Shown here: in pieces, positions 22,768 through 32,607 of the stretch
Position numbering within the stretch: the first letter of the stretch is position 1
Layout: every line of letters starts with the position of its first letter
Assembly (NCBI RefSeq): GCF_000455485.1
Contig: NZ_CBQR020000176.1
Location: 1 to 48,894, forward strand
Origin: Gorillibacterium massiliense
GTDB lineage: Bacteria; Bacillota; Bacilli; Paenibacillales; NBRC-103111
Reading direction: 5' to 3'
Length of the DNA stretch: 48,894 nt
Made by a program: the position numbers and the translations under genes
Notes under the pieces: model-generated
What the model saw: only the letters and a program-made list of their open reading frames with translations
Databases searched by the model: none
Told to the model about the DNA's origin: nothing

Positions 22768-23628
22768 TTAGAGATTTTTTAAGAGTTGGATATATTCATG
22801 AATCGCCGGATACCGGCCGCCGAGATATTGTTCAAAGTCTTGGATCATTTGGTTCACCATCGATGGGAAATGGCCTAATTGTTCGCGATTGCGGGCAAGG
22901 AACCGTAAATATTCAAAGAACAGCTCCTTTTTCGGGTGATCGCCAAAATCCTTCTTCAACCATTGCCCCAGCTGCAACGTTTTATTCATGAACCGTTCCG
23001 TATTGGATATAGAGTTTTCTTGAAAAATGAGGCGTTCGGACTCAAAAAGGGGATGGCTATTCATCTCTTCCATGCAAAGCAGCATCTTGTTAAAACTGCT
23101 GTCTACTATCGCTTCGATCGGAATGGCTTGGTTTGTTGATTCATTCATCTTAGTCAGTTCTTTGATAAGCGCCTGCAGAAATAACGTCGCATCCAAAACT
23201 CCATGGGGATACCGATTTCCAAAGGCGATCTTCATCCGATTATAGAGCCATTGCAAAGATTTTTGCCTGTTCTCTTTGATAAACGCAAGGAGAGCCGGTT
23301 GTTTTTCAATAATCGCCTCCCCAATGATGGGGCGAAGCGCATGTTCACTTTCAAAATTCTTGATATGGCAGATGGCTTTGCGGATGAGTTCTTCTTCATC
23401 TTTAACGTCATCATTAAGCAGCAGGATATGGAGCTCCATATTCAATTTTTCTTGCAATTGCTGCAACAGCTCAAGAGTGAGGGAACCTTTGGATGTGAAG
23501 TATTTGTAAAACGTTCCTTTGGAAATGCTGCTTGCTTCCAATATGTCTTGGATTGACGTTTCCAAATAGCCCTTCTCTTTAAACAGTTTATACGCACAAT
23601 CAATAATTGATTTTCTTTTATCATTCAT
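22768..23628 (-). CDS. TetR/AcrR-family transcriptional regulator
   Basis: 286 residues, longer than the typical 190-220. Residues 5-50 are the TetR helix-turn-helix: RKSIIDCAYKLFKEKGYLET, then SIQDILEASSISKGTFYKYF. The large all-helical C-terminus is ligand-binding in this family. It lies directly upstream of, and on the same strand as, the second MFS exporter, so it probably represses that gene and itself until an exported compound binds. AAGGGAG precedes the ATG with a rather long 13-nt spacer. A terminator separates it from the exporter. Confidence 0.92.
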   Translation of the reverse strand: MNDKRKSIIDCAYKLFKEKGYLETSIQDILEASSISKGTFYKYFTSKGSLTLELLQQLQEKLNMELHILLLNDDVKDEEELIRKAICHIKNFESEHALRPIIGEAIIEKQPALLAFIKENRQKSLQWLYNRMKIAFGNRYPHGVLDATLFLQALIKELTKMNESTNQAIPIEAIVDSSFNKMLLCMEEMNSHPLFESERLIFQENSISNTERFMNKTLQLGQWLKKDFGDHPKKELFFEYLRFLARNREQLGHFPSMVNQMIQDFEQYLGGRYPAIHEYIQLLKNL

Positions 23629-23654
23629 GAGATGCGCGATGCTCCCTTTTCAAA

Positions 23655-23671
23655 ATGATGGCATCATTATA
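23655..23671 (-). promoter_or_regulatory. tetR -10 box overlapped by a palindrome
   Basis: TATAAT on the minus strand (plus 23666-23671) abuts ATGATGGCATCAT (23655-23667), a 13-bp palindrome centred on one base. No convincing -35 is seen. This may be an autoregulatory site, but it does not resemble the GTATAAATTTATAC palindrome at the exporter promoter. Confidence 0.4.
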
Positions 23672-23777
23672 ACACAGGTTTTAACTCTCGCGAAAAAGGC
23701 AAAACTGGTTAATAGAGAAGAGAAACGACTCCGTCATAGATTGCCGGAATAACGATTGAAATTGGGAGGTTAACGAG

Positions 23778-24542
23778 ATGAAACAAATTATTTTGATTAC
23801 GGACGGATGCTCCAATGTCGGAGTTAGTCCGGTTGTGGCAGCGGCCCATGCCTTGACCGAAGGGATTGTCGTCAATGTGGTAGGAGTGATAGATAGAGGC
23901 GAAATCGGCGAACTGGGCGCAAAAGAAATCGCGGACATCGCCAAGGCTGGCGGCGGCTTAAGCCGTATTGTGGATCCCCAAGCGTTATCGCAAACTGTGC
24001 AGATGATGACTCGGAAAACCGTAGCCCATACCATCCGGCAAGCGGTAGGTAGTGAACTCCGGACCATTCTCGGCACTTCGGAGCTGACGGAGCTGCCACC
24101 GGGTAAGCGGGCGGAAGTGGTACGGGTCATCGATGAGCTGGAGGAGACGGCGGATTTGCGTGTGGCGCTTCTCGTCGACGCCAGCGCCAGCATGAAGCCG
24201 AAGCTCCGGGCGGTGCGGGAAGCCGTTCGTGATCTGATGGCCAGCTTGCAGGCACGGCAGGGTAAAAGTGAGTTGGCTGTGCTGCATTTTCCTGGTCAAG
24301 GGGACGAGGAGCTGCGGATTGACGCCAACTGGAGCCGCCATCTTGCAAAAGCGGCAGAGTTATTTTATAACATTAACATGAAGGGAACGACTCCGACTGG
24401 ACCTGCTTTGCTGCGGGCTGTCGCCTTTTTCGCGGAGACGGCTCCCCCGGTAACGGAATGGGAGGATAAAACCTCCCGACAAGAGCCCTTCCCTCCTGCT
24501 TCGAGGGGAGAAGATGGGATGTTGAGCGATTATGTCCTTTGA
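23778..24542 (+). CDS. yabS: YabS-like von Willebrand factor A domain protein
   Basis: 254 residues. A VWA-like N-terminus (MKQIILITDGCSNVGVSPVV) is followed by a region near 135-215 that opens VALLVDASASMKPKLRAVRE, a MIDAS metal-site motif (DxSxS), with KGTTPTGPALLRAV supplying the later MIDAS threonine. VWA domains mediate metal-dependent protein-protein contacts. In B. subtilis yabS sits between spoIIE and the kinase gene yabT, as here minus the island. It overlaps the kinase gene by 11 bp, suggesting coupled function, perhaps as partner or substrate. GGGAGG precedes the ATG. Not known to have a defined biochemical role. Confidence 0.88.
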   Translation: MKQIILITDGCSNVGVSPVVAAAHALTEGIVVNVVGVIDRGEIGELGAKEIADIAKAGGGLSRIVDPQALSQTVQMMTRKTVAHTIRQAVGSELRTILGTSELTELPPGKRAEVVRVIDELEETADLRVALLVDASASMKPKLRAVREAVRDLMASLQARQGKSELAVLHFPGQGDEELRIDANWSRHLAKAAELFYNINMKGTTPTGPALLRAVAFFAETAPPVTEWEDKTSRQEPFPPASRGEDGMLSDYVL

Positions 24543-25470
24543 TGGAGATTGGACTCCTGGCGGCAATCTGACGGGAAAATGGAACGGCCGCAGCTACCGC
24601 ATCGTCCGCAAGCTGGGCGCGGGAGCCAATGGTAGTGTTTATTTAGTGCAGCGGAACAAAGGGCTGTATGCACTGAAAATTGGATTTGATACCGCCGATT
24701 TGCAGTCCGAAGTAAACGCTCTTTCCCAGCTGTCGAAAGGGGAAGGCCCATTTTTTCGGTTTATGCTAGAGGCGGATGATTGCATGCGAGGCGGCCGAAC
24801 GCTGCCTTTTTATGTGATGGAATATATAGAGGGCAAACAGATCAGCGAGTTTATATTAATGAAGGGAAAAGACTGGGTAAGCGTCGTGGGCCACCGTCTT
24901 CTGGGTTTACTGACGGAGCTGCACAAGCGGGGCTGGATTTTTGGCGATCTGAAGACGGACAACGTCCTGGTTTCCGGATATGGCGAAGTCCGGCTTGTTG
25001 ATTTTGGCGGACTGACCCGCAAGGGAAAAGCCGTCAAACAGTTTACGGAGTTGTACGACCGGGGCTATTGGGATGCTGGGCTCCGAACGGCGGAAGAAGG
25101 CTACGATCTGTTTGCTTGCGGCATTTTGCTGCTTCAGCTTTTGGGCATTCGCGGCGATATTTTCTCGAGCAAAGTACTCCCGCAAAACCGCAACGTCTCC
25201 ATGTTGCTTGCGGCAATGGAGGAAACGCCGGAGTGCCGCAATTATGCGTCTTGCATCGGAAAGCTGCTGAGCGGAAGCTATGCCTCATCCCGGGAAGCCC
25301 GGGAGGATTGGCGGAGGACGGTATTTCCGGCGGCTCCCGCATCTGTCGCTCATGCCTCCAGAGGCTCGAAGAACAAGGGTTCTTCGGGAGGATGGCTGAA
25401 AATGGGGATCACCGTATCCGTTTTGCTGTTCCTGTCCGCTATTTTGCTGGTTGCCCGGGATTACTTTTAA
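24532..25470 (+). CDS. yabT: YabT-like membrane-anchored Hanks-type Ser/Thr protein kinase
   Basis: 312 residues. Kinase features in order: glycine loop KLGAGANGSVYLV near 27-39, ATP-binding Lys49 (ALKIGFD), catalytic loop FGDLKTDNVLV with Asp139 where the usual HRD reads FGD, and DFGG with Asp157. A basic, Ser/Gly-rich linker (about 255-288) leads to one C-terminal transmembrane helix (ITVSVLLFLSAILLVARDYF). In B. subtilis YabT is a small Hanks kinase without an external domain, activated by DNA and active in sporulation (targets include RecA). The basic linker here could similarly bind DNA. It overlaps the VWA gene by 11 bp. Confidence 0.9.
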   Translation: MSFDGDWTPGGNLTGKWNGRSYRIVRKLGAGANGSVYLVQRNKGLYALKIGFDTADLQSEVNALSQLSKGEGPFFRFMLEADDCMRGGRTLPFYVMEYIEGKQISEFILMKGKDWVSVVGHRLLGLLTELHKRGWIFGDLKTDNVLVSGYGEVRLVDFGGLTRKGKAVKQFTELYDRGYWDAGLRTAEEGYDLFACGILLLQLLGIRGDIFSSKVLPQNRNVSMLLAAMEETPECRNYASCIGKLLSGSYASSREAREDWRRTVFPAAPASVAHASRGSKNKGSSGGWLKMGITVSVLLFLSAILLVARDYF

Positions 25471-25516
25471 ACGAGCAAACGGGAACGATCGATGTGCCCT
25501 TGGGGAGGTTAAGTTG

Positions 25517-26959
25517 TTGGAGGATCATCTCGTTCGTCAAGTAGAAAAGATGCTAATCGAAGAAGATTTACTGCAGAAAGGCGACCATGTGGTAGTCGCT
25601 CTTTCCGGGGGGCCTGATTCGGTTGCGCTGCTTCATATTCTTCATCGTTTGTCTGGCAGTTGGAGACTCGAACTGACGGCAGCCCATGTCAATCATGGCT
25701 TTCGGCCGGAGGAGTCCCGGCAAGAAGCGGAGCAGGCGGCTCAGTGGGTAGCGTCTCTCGGGGTCCCTTTTGAAACCATCACCCTCGACCTTCCTGCCTA
25801 TATCCGCGAGACGGGCCGAAACGGCCAAGATGCGGCTAGGGAGCTGCGTTACCGGTTTTTGCTGGAGACGGCTCATCGAGTCGGGGCTGGTAAAATCGCT
25901 TTCGCCCATCATGCGGACGATCAGGCGGAAACGGTACTGATGCGTCTCTTGCGGGGGACGGGACCGACGGGGCTCGTTGGCATTCCGATGAAACGATCGG
26001 TGGAAAATGTGGAACTTTTCCGACCTCTCTTGCGTATAAACAAAAAAGCTCTTGTCGACTACTGCATGGAACACGGGTTGCCCTATTCCATCGATAGCAG
26101 CAACGAGAAGCGCATCTATACCCGCAACCGGATCCGTCTTGATGCGTTGCCTTATCTTTCCGGGTTCAATCCGCGGCTTGCGGATTCCCTAGGACGGCTG
26201 GCTCAGACGATGGAAGCGGAGGATGGGTATCTGCAGTCGGAGACCGAGAAGCTTTTTGCCCGGATCGCAGAGCCCTGCGAAGACGGATGGACTTTCAGCC
26301 AAAGGGAATTTGCCGGGCTTCATCTCGCTTTACAAAGGCGGTTGATTAAACTAATATTGAATTATCTTTCTTCGGAATCCGCTTCCGGCGACGCTTCCGG
26401 CTTTGTCCAAACGGAATTGATCCGCAAAGCGGCCCTGGAACAGCAACCGCCCAACCTGACTCTAGACGTTGGCGGTGGGGCACTTTTTCGCAGAGAATAC
26501 GATCGTCTCAGCATCGCCCGCCACCGGCTCGCTTTCCGGGATGCCCGCTCTTATGAGATTGAGGCTGGCGACGGCGATTTATTCGTCTCTGAGACGGGAG
26601 TGCGGTTCACCTTTCGCCTGTCGGATCGGTTAATCGATTTGCCGGAGAATTGGAAAAGCAACAAAACGTCTGCAGTTTTCGATATGGACGATTTGAGCTT
26701 TCCTTTATGTTTAAGAACTCGCCAGGAAGGGGATCGTATCCGCATCCCCGGTTTAAACGGCTCTAAAAAGGTGAAAGATGTATATATTGAGGAGAAAGTT
26801 CCGCAACGCCAGCGCAGCCGCCTTCCCGTCCTTACGGACGCCGAAGGTCGCATTCTTTGGCTCCCCGGTTACCGGCGCTCCGCGTATTCCGTCGTGACGG
26901 AGAAGACGAGGCGCTATTTTTACGCAGAGGCGCACTTTCCGGAGGTTCTGACAGAATAA
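25517..26959 (+). CDS. tilS: tRNA(Ile)-lysidine synthetase
   Basis: 480 residues. The N-terminal PP-loop ATP pyrophosphatase motif SGGPDS is at residues 30-35, followed by HVNHGFRPEESR and HHADDQAETVLMRLLRGTG. A substrate-binding middle domain and a C-terminal TilS domain (TRQEGDRIRIPGLNGSKKVK, LWLPGYRRS) complete the usual Bacillus-type length. TilS joins lysine to C34 of tRNA-Ile2 (CAU), switching it from Met to Ile decoding. TTG 25517 (or 25514) is preferred: GGGGAGG ends at 25508, giving 8 nt. An upstream frame overlapping the kinase gene has no ribosome-binding site. Confidence 0.93.
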   Translation: MEDHLVRQVEKMLIEEDLLQKGDHVVVALSGGPDSVALLHILHRLSGSWRLELTAAHVNHGFRPEESRQEAEQAAQWVASLGVPFETITLDLPAYIRETGRNGQDAARELRYRFLLETAHRVGAGKIAFAHHADDQAETVLMRLLRGTGPTGLVGIPMKRSVENVELFRPLLRINKKALVDYCMEHGLPYSIDSSNEKRIYTRNRIRLDALPYLSGFNPRLADSLGRLAQTMEAEDGYLQSETEKLFARIAEPCEDGWTFSQREFAGLHLALQRRLIKLILNYLSSESASGDASGFVQTELIRKAALEQQPPNLTLDVGGGALFRREYDRLSIARHRLAFRDARSYEIEAGDGDLFVSETGVRFTFRLSDRLIDLPENWKSNKTSAVFDMDDLSFPLCLRTRQEGDRIRIPGLNGSKKVKDVYIEEKVPQRQRSRLPVLTDAEGRILWLPGYRRSAYSVVTEKTRRYFYAEAHFPEVLTE

Positions 26960-27064
26960 GGCTTTCGGGTGGCTATTCTCATGTTATACCAATCCTTTTT
27001 ACCGTACCGCTTCCGGAGTTTATTTAGTTTCATCATTTCATAGGATAGGGTAGGAGGTCTTCCG

Positions 27065-27601
27065 TTGCAAAACGACATCAAGGAAGTTTTGTACAGCGAG
27101 GAACAAATTGAAGAGAAGGTTAAAGAGCTCGGCGAACGTATAAGCCAAGATTTTGCAGGGAAAAATCTATTTGTTATTTGCGTCCTCAAAGGGGCGTTCG
27201 TTTTCATGGCGGATTTGGTTAAATCCATAACCGTTCCTCTTGAACTTGATTTTATGGCGGTCTCCAGTTATGGAGCATCCACACGATCTTCCGGGGTTGT
27301 TCGGATTATCAAGGATCTGGACGTCTCGGTTGAAGGCCGGGATGTGCTCATCGTCGAGGATATCATCGATAGCGGCATGACGCTGAGCTATGTGATCGAT
27401 TTGCTGCAAGGCCGTGGCGCGTCTTCCGTGTCAGTAGTTGCGCTCTTCGATAAGCCTCACCGTCGTACGGTCGATCTTGAGCCGGATTATAAGGGCTTTA
27501 CGATCCCGGATGAATTCATCGTCGGGTATGGTCTGGATTATGCGGAAAAGTATCGTAATCTTCCATACATCGGCATACTTAAGGAAGAGATTTATTCCTA
27601 A
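27065..27601 (+). CDS. hpt: Hypoxanthine(-guanine) phosphoribosyltransferase
   Basis: 178 residues, starting at TTG with AGGAGG 7 nt upstream. The PRPP-binding loop VLIVEDIIDSGMTLSY is at about 100-115, the purine/PPi-loop region ICVLKGAFVFMADL near 38-51, and DFMAVSSYG near 60-68. The enzyme salvages hypoxanthine and guanine to IMP and GMP using PRPP. tilS-hpt-ftsH is the conserved Bacillota order; in B. subtilis the TilS and HprT proteins are also functionally linked in controlling ftsH transcription. The ftsH promoter lies just downstream, so that link may hold here. Confidence 0.95.
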   Translation: MQNDIKEVLYSEEQIEEKVKELGERISQDFAGKNLFVICVLKGAFVFMADLVKSITVPLELDFMAVSSYGASTRSSGVVRIIKDLDVSVEGRDVLIVEDIIDSGMTLSYVIDLLQGRGASSVSVVALFDKPHRRTVDLEPDYKGFTIPDEFIVGYGLDYAEKYRNLPYIGILKEEIYS

Positions 27602-27643
27602 ACAGCTGGGAAAATGGATCACGCCTGACGAGCTTCAGTTCAG

Positions 27644-27673
27644 TTGAGAAGCCGAAATGGGCTGTGGTAAAAT
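27644..27673 (+). promoter_or_regulatory. Sigma-A promoter of ftsH
   Basis: TTGAGA (27644-27649), 18 bp, TAAAAT (27668-27673), ending 26 bp before the ftsH start. Confidence 0.7.
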
Positions 27674-27699
27674 AAAGCAAGCATGAGAGGAGGTTGGGG

Positions 27700-29724
<2,025 letters not shown>

Positions 29725-29744
29725 TACAACCTATATTGAAACAG

Positions 29745-29786
29745 AAGGAAGCCAGACCGGATATCCGGTTTTGGCTTCCTTTTTTT
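29745..29786 (+). terminator. Intrinsic terminator after ftsH
   Basis: AAGGAAGCCA/TGGCTTCCTT with an inner ACCGGATATCCGGT helix, followed by TTTTTTT. Strong terminator. Confidence 0.93.
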
Positions 29787-29896
29787 CGTGCTGGTTCAAG
29801 TTCTCTTCGCTTCCCGAACGCCTAATCATGATTATACCGATACTTTCTCTACCTATATGGGTTAAGCGAGCGGTATGATGTCGGAGAGGATGGGTG

Positions 29897-30736
29897 ATGA
29901 GCATGGAAAGAGTAAAGATCTATCGCAGCTTGATTAAACTGAAAGAAACCGAATTGTTTTACATGGACACGAAAACCGATGGTCCCGCCATTCTGTGTTT
30001 ACACGGACTGCATGGACGAGCCGAGACCTGGGATGAATTTATACAGCATTACGGCGGCCGTTACCGGGTTATTGCACCGGATCAAAGAGGTCATGGGTTT
30101 AGCGGAAAACCGGCGTCCCACTATACCATGGAGGAGTTTGCGGAAGATGCAGCCGGGCTGTTGATGAGCTTAAACATCGATTCGGCGGTAGTGGTCGGCC
30201 ACTCCATGGGCGGCAAAACGGCGGGCTATATGGCCGCATTATATCCGGCGCGCGTTAAGGCGGCGGCGATCCTGGATATAACGGCAGATGGGCCGGCAAA
30301 ACCGGACCTCATTCCTTTTGAACAAATTCCGGACCGTATCCCATTGACGCAAGATTGGCCGCTGCCCTTTTCAACCTTGAACGAAGCAAAGTCATTTATC
30401 GCAGAGGCGGCGGAAACCGAGTTGGACTATGATTTTTACATGAACAGCTTGATCGAAACGGTGGAGGGCTACCAGATGATGTTCAGTACCCGGGCGATTG
30501 CGGCTTATTATGCGCATAAAGAGAGCTGGTATCATTTGTTGCCGGATATAAAGTGTCCAGTGCTGCTGGTTCGGGCAAAAGGGAATGATGCGGTACAGGA
30601 CGATAATCTTTTGGGTATGCAATCGATGCTGCTGAATAGTCAAGTCCGCGAAATATCGAACCCCGATCACAATGTCCATCTATCGGATAAGATGACCTTT
30701 TATTCGTATATCGATGAGTTTCTGGAAAGTTTTTAA
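29897..30736 (+). CDS. Alpha/beta-hydrolase fold enzyme (1)
   Basis: 279 residues, no signal peptide. The fold's markers are present: oxyanion region LCLHGLHGRAETWDEF, APDQRGHGFSGKP, nucleophile elbow VVGHSMGGKTAGY (Ser near 99) and the catalytic His in NPDHNVHLSD near the end. Such enzymes include esterases, lactonases, haloperoxidases and C-C hydrolases; the substrate cannot be assigned. GAGAGG precedes ATG 29897; another in-frame ATG is at 29903. It stands alone between two terminators, in a cassette absent from the usual ftsH-nadA interval. Confidence 0.87.
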   Translation: MSMERVKIYRSLIKLKETELFYMDTKTDGPAILCLHGLHGRAETWDEFIQHYGGRYRVIAPDQRGHGFSGKPASHYTMEEFAEDAAGLLMSLNIDSAVVVGHSMGGKTAGYMAALYPARVKAAAILDITADGPAKPDLIPFEQIPDRIPLTQDWPLPFSTLNEAKSFIAEAAETELDYDFYMNSLIETVEGYQMMFSTRAIAAYYAHKESWYHLLPDIKCPVLLVRAKGNDAVQDDNLLGMQSMLLNSQVREISNPDHNVHLSDKMTFYSYIDEFLESF

Positions 30737-30754
30737 CCGCGTTCCGATCAAAAT

Positions 30755-30798
30755 AAATGCCGGCTGGAGAGAATCTCTTCCGATGCAGGCATTTTTTT
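30755..30798 (+). terminator. Intrinsic terminator after alpha/beta-hydrolase 1
   Basis: AAATGCC/GGCATTT base with an inner GGAGAGA/TCTCTTCC helix, followed by a T-run (30792-30798). Confidence 0.85.
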
Positions 30799-30799
30799 C

Positions 30800-30832
30800 T
30801 TGACTATAGTACTATATAGAACTATTCTATAT
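30800..30832 (+). promoter_or_regulatory. marR promoter with overlapping operator
   Basis: TTGACT (30800-30805), 17 bp, TATTCT (30823-30828). A perfect inverted repeat ATATAGAA-CTA-TTCTATAT (30814-30832) covers the -10 box, a typical autorepressor site for MarR proteins. Confidence 0.82.
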
Positions 30833-30841
30833 GGTAAGGAG

Positions 30842-31291
30842 GTGGCTTCAACGAAAACCTACGGAGGATTCCTGATTTCGCAGATCAAACAGCTTCAGGG
30901 CAGGGCCTTTGAAAAGATGTTGAAGGATAGCGATGTAGATGCCTTTAACGGCGCGCAGGGCAGAATTTTGTACGTGCTTTGGGAAAACGAAAGCCTGACG
31001 ATCAGCGAGATTGGCCGTCTCACATCCCTGGCGAAAACCACGCTGACCAGCATGCTGGATCGGATGGAAGAGGCGGGACTGGTGAAGAGGAAGCCCGATA
31101 CGGAAAACCGCAGACAAATCATCATTACCATCACGGACAAAGCGAAAGAGTACCGGGAGGCCTACGACAAGGTGTCGGAGCAGATGAACGCTTTGTTTTA
31201 TCAGGGTTTTTCCAAAGCGGAAGTAACGGAATTTGAAGATAAGCTCAAACGGATCATCGCCAATTTGGAATTCCGTCAGGAGGGTATTTGA
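30842..31291 (+). CDS. MarR-family transcriptional regulator
   Basis: About 149 residues. The winged helix is clear: NGAQGRILYVLWENESLTIS, IGRLTSLAKTTLTSMLDRME and the wing GLVKRKPDTENRRQIIITIT. MarR dimers usually repress adjacent genes until a small molecule or oxidant releases them. The conserved N-terminal YGGFLISQIKQLQGR shows the gene must start before that point. GTG 30842 is the only standard in-frame start after the promoter, but it overlaps AAGGAGG; ACG 30851 sits at the ideal 8-nt distance. An earlier in-frame codon lies in the -35 box. The gene is followed directly by the PPOX gene (no gap) and a hydrolase, likely one operon. Confidence 0.88.
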   Translation: MASTKTYGGFLISQIKQLQGRAFEKMLKDSDVDAFNGAQGRILYVLWENESLTISEIGRLTSLAKTTLTSMLDRMEEAGLVKRKPDTENRRQIIITITDKAKEYREAYDKVSEQMNALFYQGFSKAEVTEFEDKLKRIIANLEFRQEGI

Positions 31292-31726
31292 ATGGACCGT
31301 CAAGTTAAGCAAGACATCTTGGCTTTAGTGGAGGGCAGCCGAGACGCCATCGCCTGTTCTATCGATGAAAATGGATATCCAAACGCCAAAACCATGTTCA
31401 GGGCAAGAAACGAAGGTCTGCAAACCTTCTGGTTTTCCACGAATACTTCCGCCATACGCACTGGGCACTGGCAGAAACGTCCGGAAGCTAGCATTTATTT
31501 CGTCGATCACGAAGGTTTTCACGGGTTGATGTTAACGGGGAGAATGCAGGTATTGACGGATGATGAAATCAAGGCATCCTTTTGGAATGAAGGAGATGAA
31601 AAGTACTATCCCCTCGGTCCCACCGATCCGGATTATTGCATTCTCCGTTTTACGGCGGATAAGGGCAATTACTACCACGGCTTGCGGAAGCATCTGTTTA
31701 GCGTGGATGAAGCAAGGGGTTGGTAG
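31292..31726 (+). CDS. Pyridoxamine 5'-phosphate oxidase-like FMN-binding split-barrel protein
   Basis: 144 residues, a single split beta-barrel: AIACSIDENGYPNAKTMFRA, FWFSTNTSAIRTGHWQKRPE, ASIYFVDHEGFHGLMLTGRM and a final CILRFTADKGNYYHGLRK. The family (general stress protein 26/PPOX-like) binds flavin, F420 or heme, and members often act as small reductases. True PdxH needs extra C-terminal residues that are lacking, so vitamin B6 oxidation is unlikely. ATG begins right after the marR stop, with AGGAGGG in the marR end. Confidence 0.85.
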   Translation: MDRQVKQDILALVEGSRDAIACSIDENGYPNAKTMFRARNEGLQTFWFSTNTSAIRTGHWQKRPEASIYFVDHEGFHGLMLTGRMQVLTDDEIKASFWNEGDEKYYPLGPTDPDYCILRFTADKGNYYHGLRKHLFSVDEARGW

Positions 31727-31728
31727 GG

Positions 31729-32484
31729 ATGCCTTATCAACAAGTAGGGGACTGCTCGGTCTTTTACGAGGATATTGGAATCGGCGAACCGATTCTGTTT
31801 TTACATAGCGGCTACAGTCGGGGAATCGTTGCGTTTGGCGGGCAAATCCAGCCTTTTTTTCATACATACCGCTGCCTGCTTCCCGATTTCCGGGGACATG
31901 GCCGTACGAAAAGCGCCTGTTTGGATTGGGATACGCCATCTATCGCAGAGGATATGGCGGGTTTCCTCCAGGCACTGGGGATCGAAAAGGCGCATCTCAT
32001 CGGATACAGTCTTGGCGGGGGAGTAGCCCTTCATCTGGCGGCGAAATATCCCGAGCGGGTGCGCAGCATCGTGACCATCGGATGCGGCGGCGTCGCCGAT
32101 CCGGTCGGTGCCGATGACTACGAGCCGGAAGCGTTGCTGCGAGATGGCCAAACCGCATTCATCGAGCGCATAAAAAGGCTGCATGCCGAAGCGCACGGCG
32201 GAGATTGGCAGCATCATATGAGGCAGAGCACGCGGGATTGGCGCCTCTACCCTCATTTATCGGAAAAGGGCTGGCTCCGGCTGACGATGCCGATGTTTTG
32301 CATCGCGGGTGAACATGATCCTTTTGCTTCCGAAGAAAGACTGCTTGCGATACAAATACGATGCCCGCAGGCTAATCGATGGATCGTGCCTGATTGCGGC
32401 CACCGTCCTCATATGCCGACGGACAGCGTGAAAGAAGTGAACATTCGTATTCTCGAATTTCTTGAAGGCGTAGCGCATAACTAA
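31729..32484 (+). CDS. Alpha/beta-hydrolase fold enzyme (2)
   Basis: 251 residues. Features: LFLHSGYSRG (oxyanion strand), LPDFRGHGRTKS, nucleophile elbow LIGYSLGGGVAL (Ser near 90), acid in AGEHDPFAS near 196, and His in DCGHRPHMP near 222, in the order expected. No signal peptide. Likely a small-molecule esterase or lactonase-type enzyme of unknown substrate. ATG 31729 is three codons after an in-frame TTG and overlaps nothing, 2 bp after the PPOX stop. Co-transcription with marR and PPOX suggests a detoxification cassette. Confidence 0.87.
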   Translation: MPYQQVGDCSVFYEDIGIGEPILFLHSGYSRGIVAFGGQIQPFFHTYRCLLPDFRGHGRTKSACLDWDTPSIAEDMAGFLQALGIEKAHLIGYSLGGGVALHLAAKYPERVRSIVTIGCGGVADPVGADDYEPEALLRDGQTAFIERIKRLHAEAHGGDWQHHMRQSTRDWRLYPHLSEKGWLRLTMPMFCIAGEHDPFASEERLLAIQIRCPQANRWIVPDCGHRPHMPTDSVKEVNIRILEFLEGVAHN

Positions 32485-32543
32485 GCGCTGCGCTTTTTCT
32501 TTTTGCATTTCGCCAGGAAATATGCAATTGGGTCTCGTTTTGA

Positions 32544-32578
32544 TTGACACCTAGATGAACTTTATGTAAATTAGGTGT
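32544..32578 (+). promoter_or_regulatory. nadA promoter with overlapping inverted repeat
   Basis: TTGACA (32544-32549), 17 bp, TAAATT (32567-32572). ACACCTA (32547-32553) and TAGGTGT (32572-32578) are exact inverted repeats overlapping the -35 and following the -10. NAD biosynthesis in Bacillota is commonly repressed by NiaR (YrxA) in response to nicotinate; this dyad is a plausible site, but I cannot confirm the consensus. A short hairpin AAGCG-CTG-CGCTT with T-run lies at 32483-32500 just upstream. Confidence 0.72.
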
Positions 32579-32607
32579 AATCTTATAGCGTAAGGGTGGT
32601 ATTCATC

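Noticed and set aside
30800-31291. marR starting at the in-frame codon at 30800
   Set aside because: That codon lies in the -35 box of the gene's own promoter and cannot be transcribed from it.
31292-31726. Calling the PPOX protein pyridoxamine phosphate oxidase PdxH
   Set aside because: It is too short and lacks the C-terminal part needed by true PdxH enzymes.
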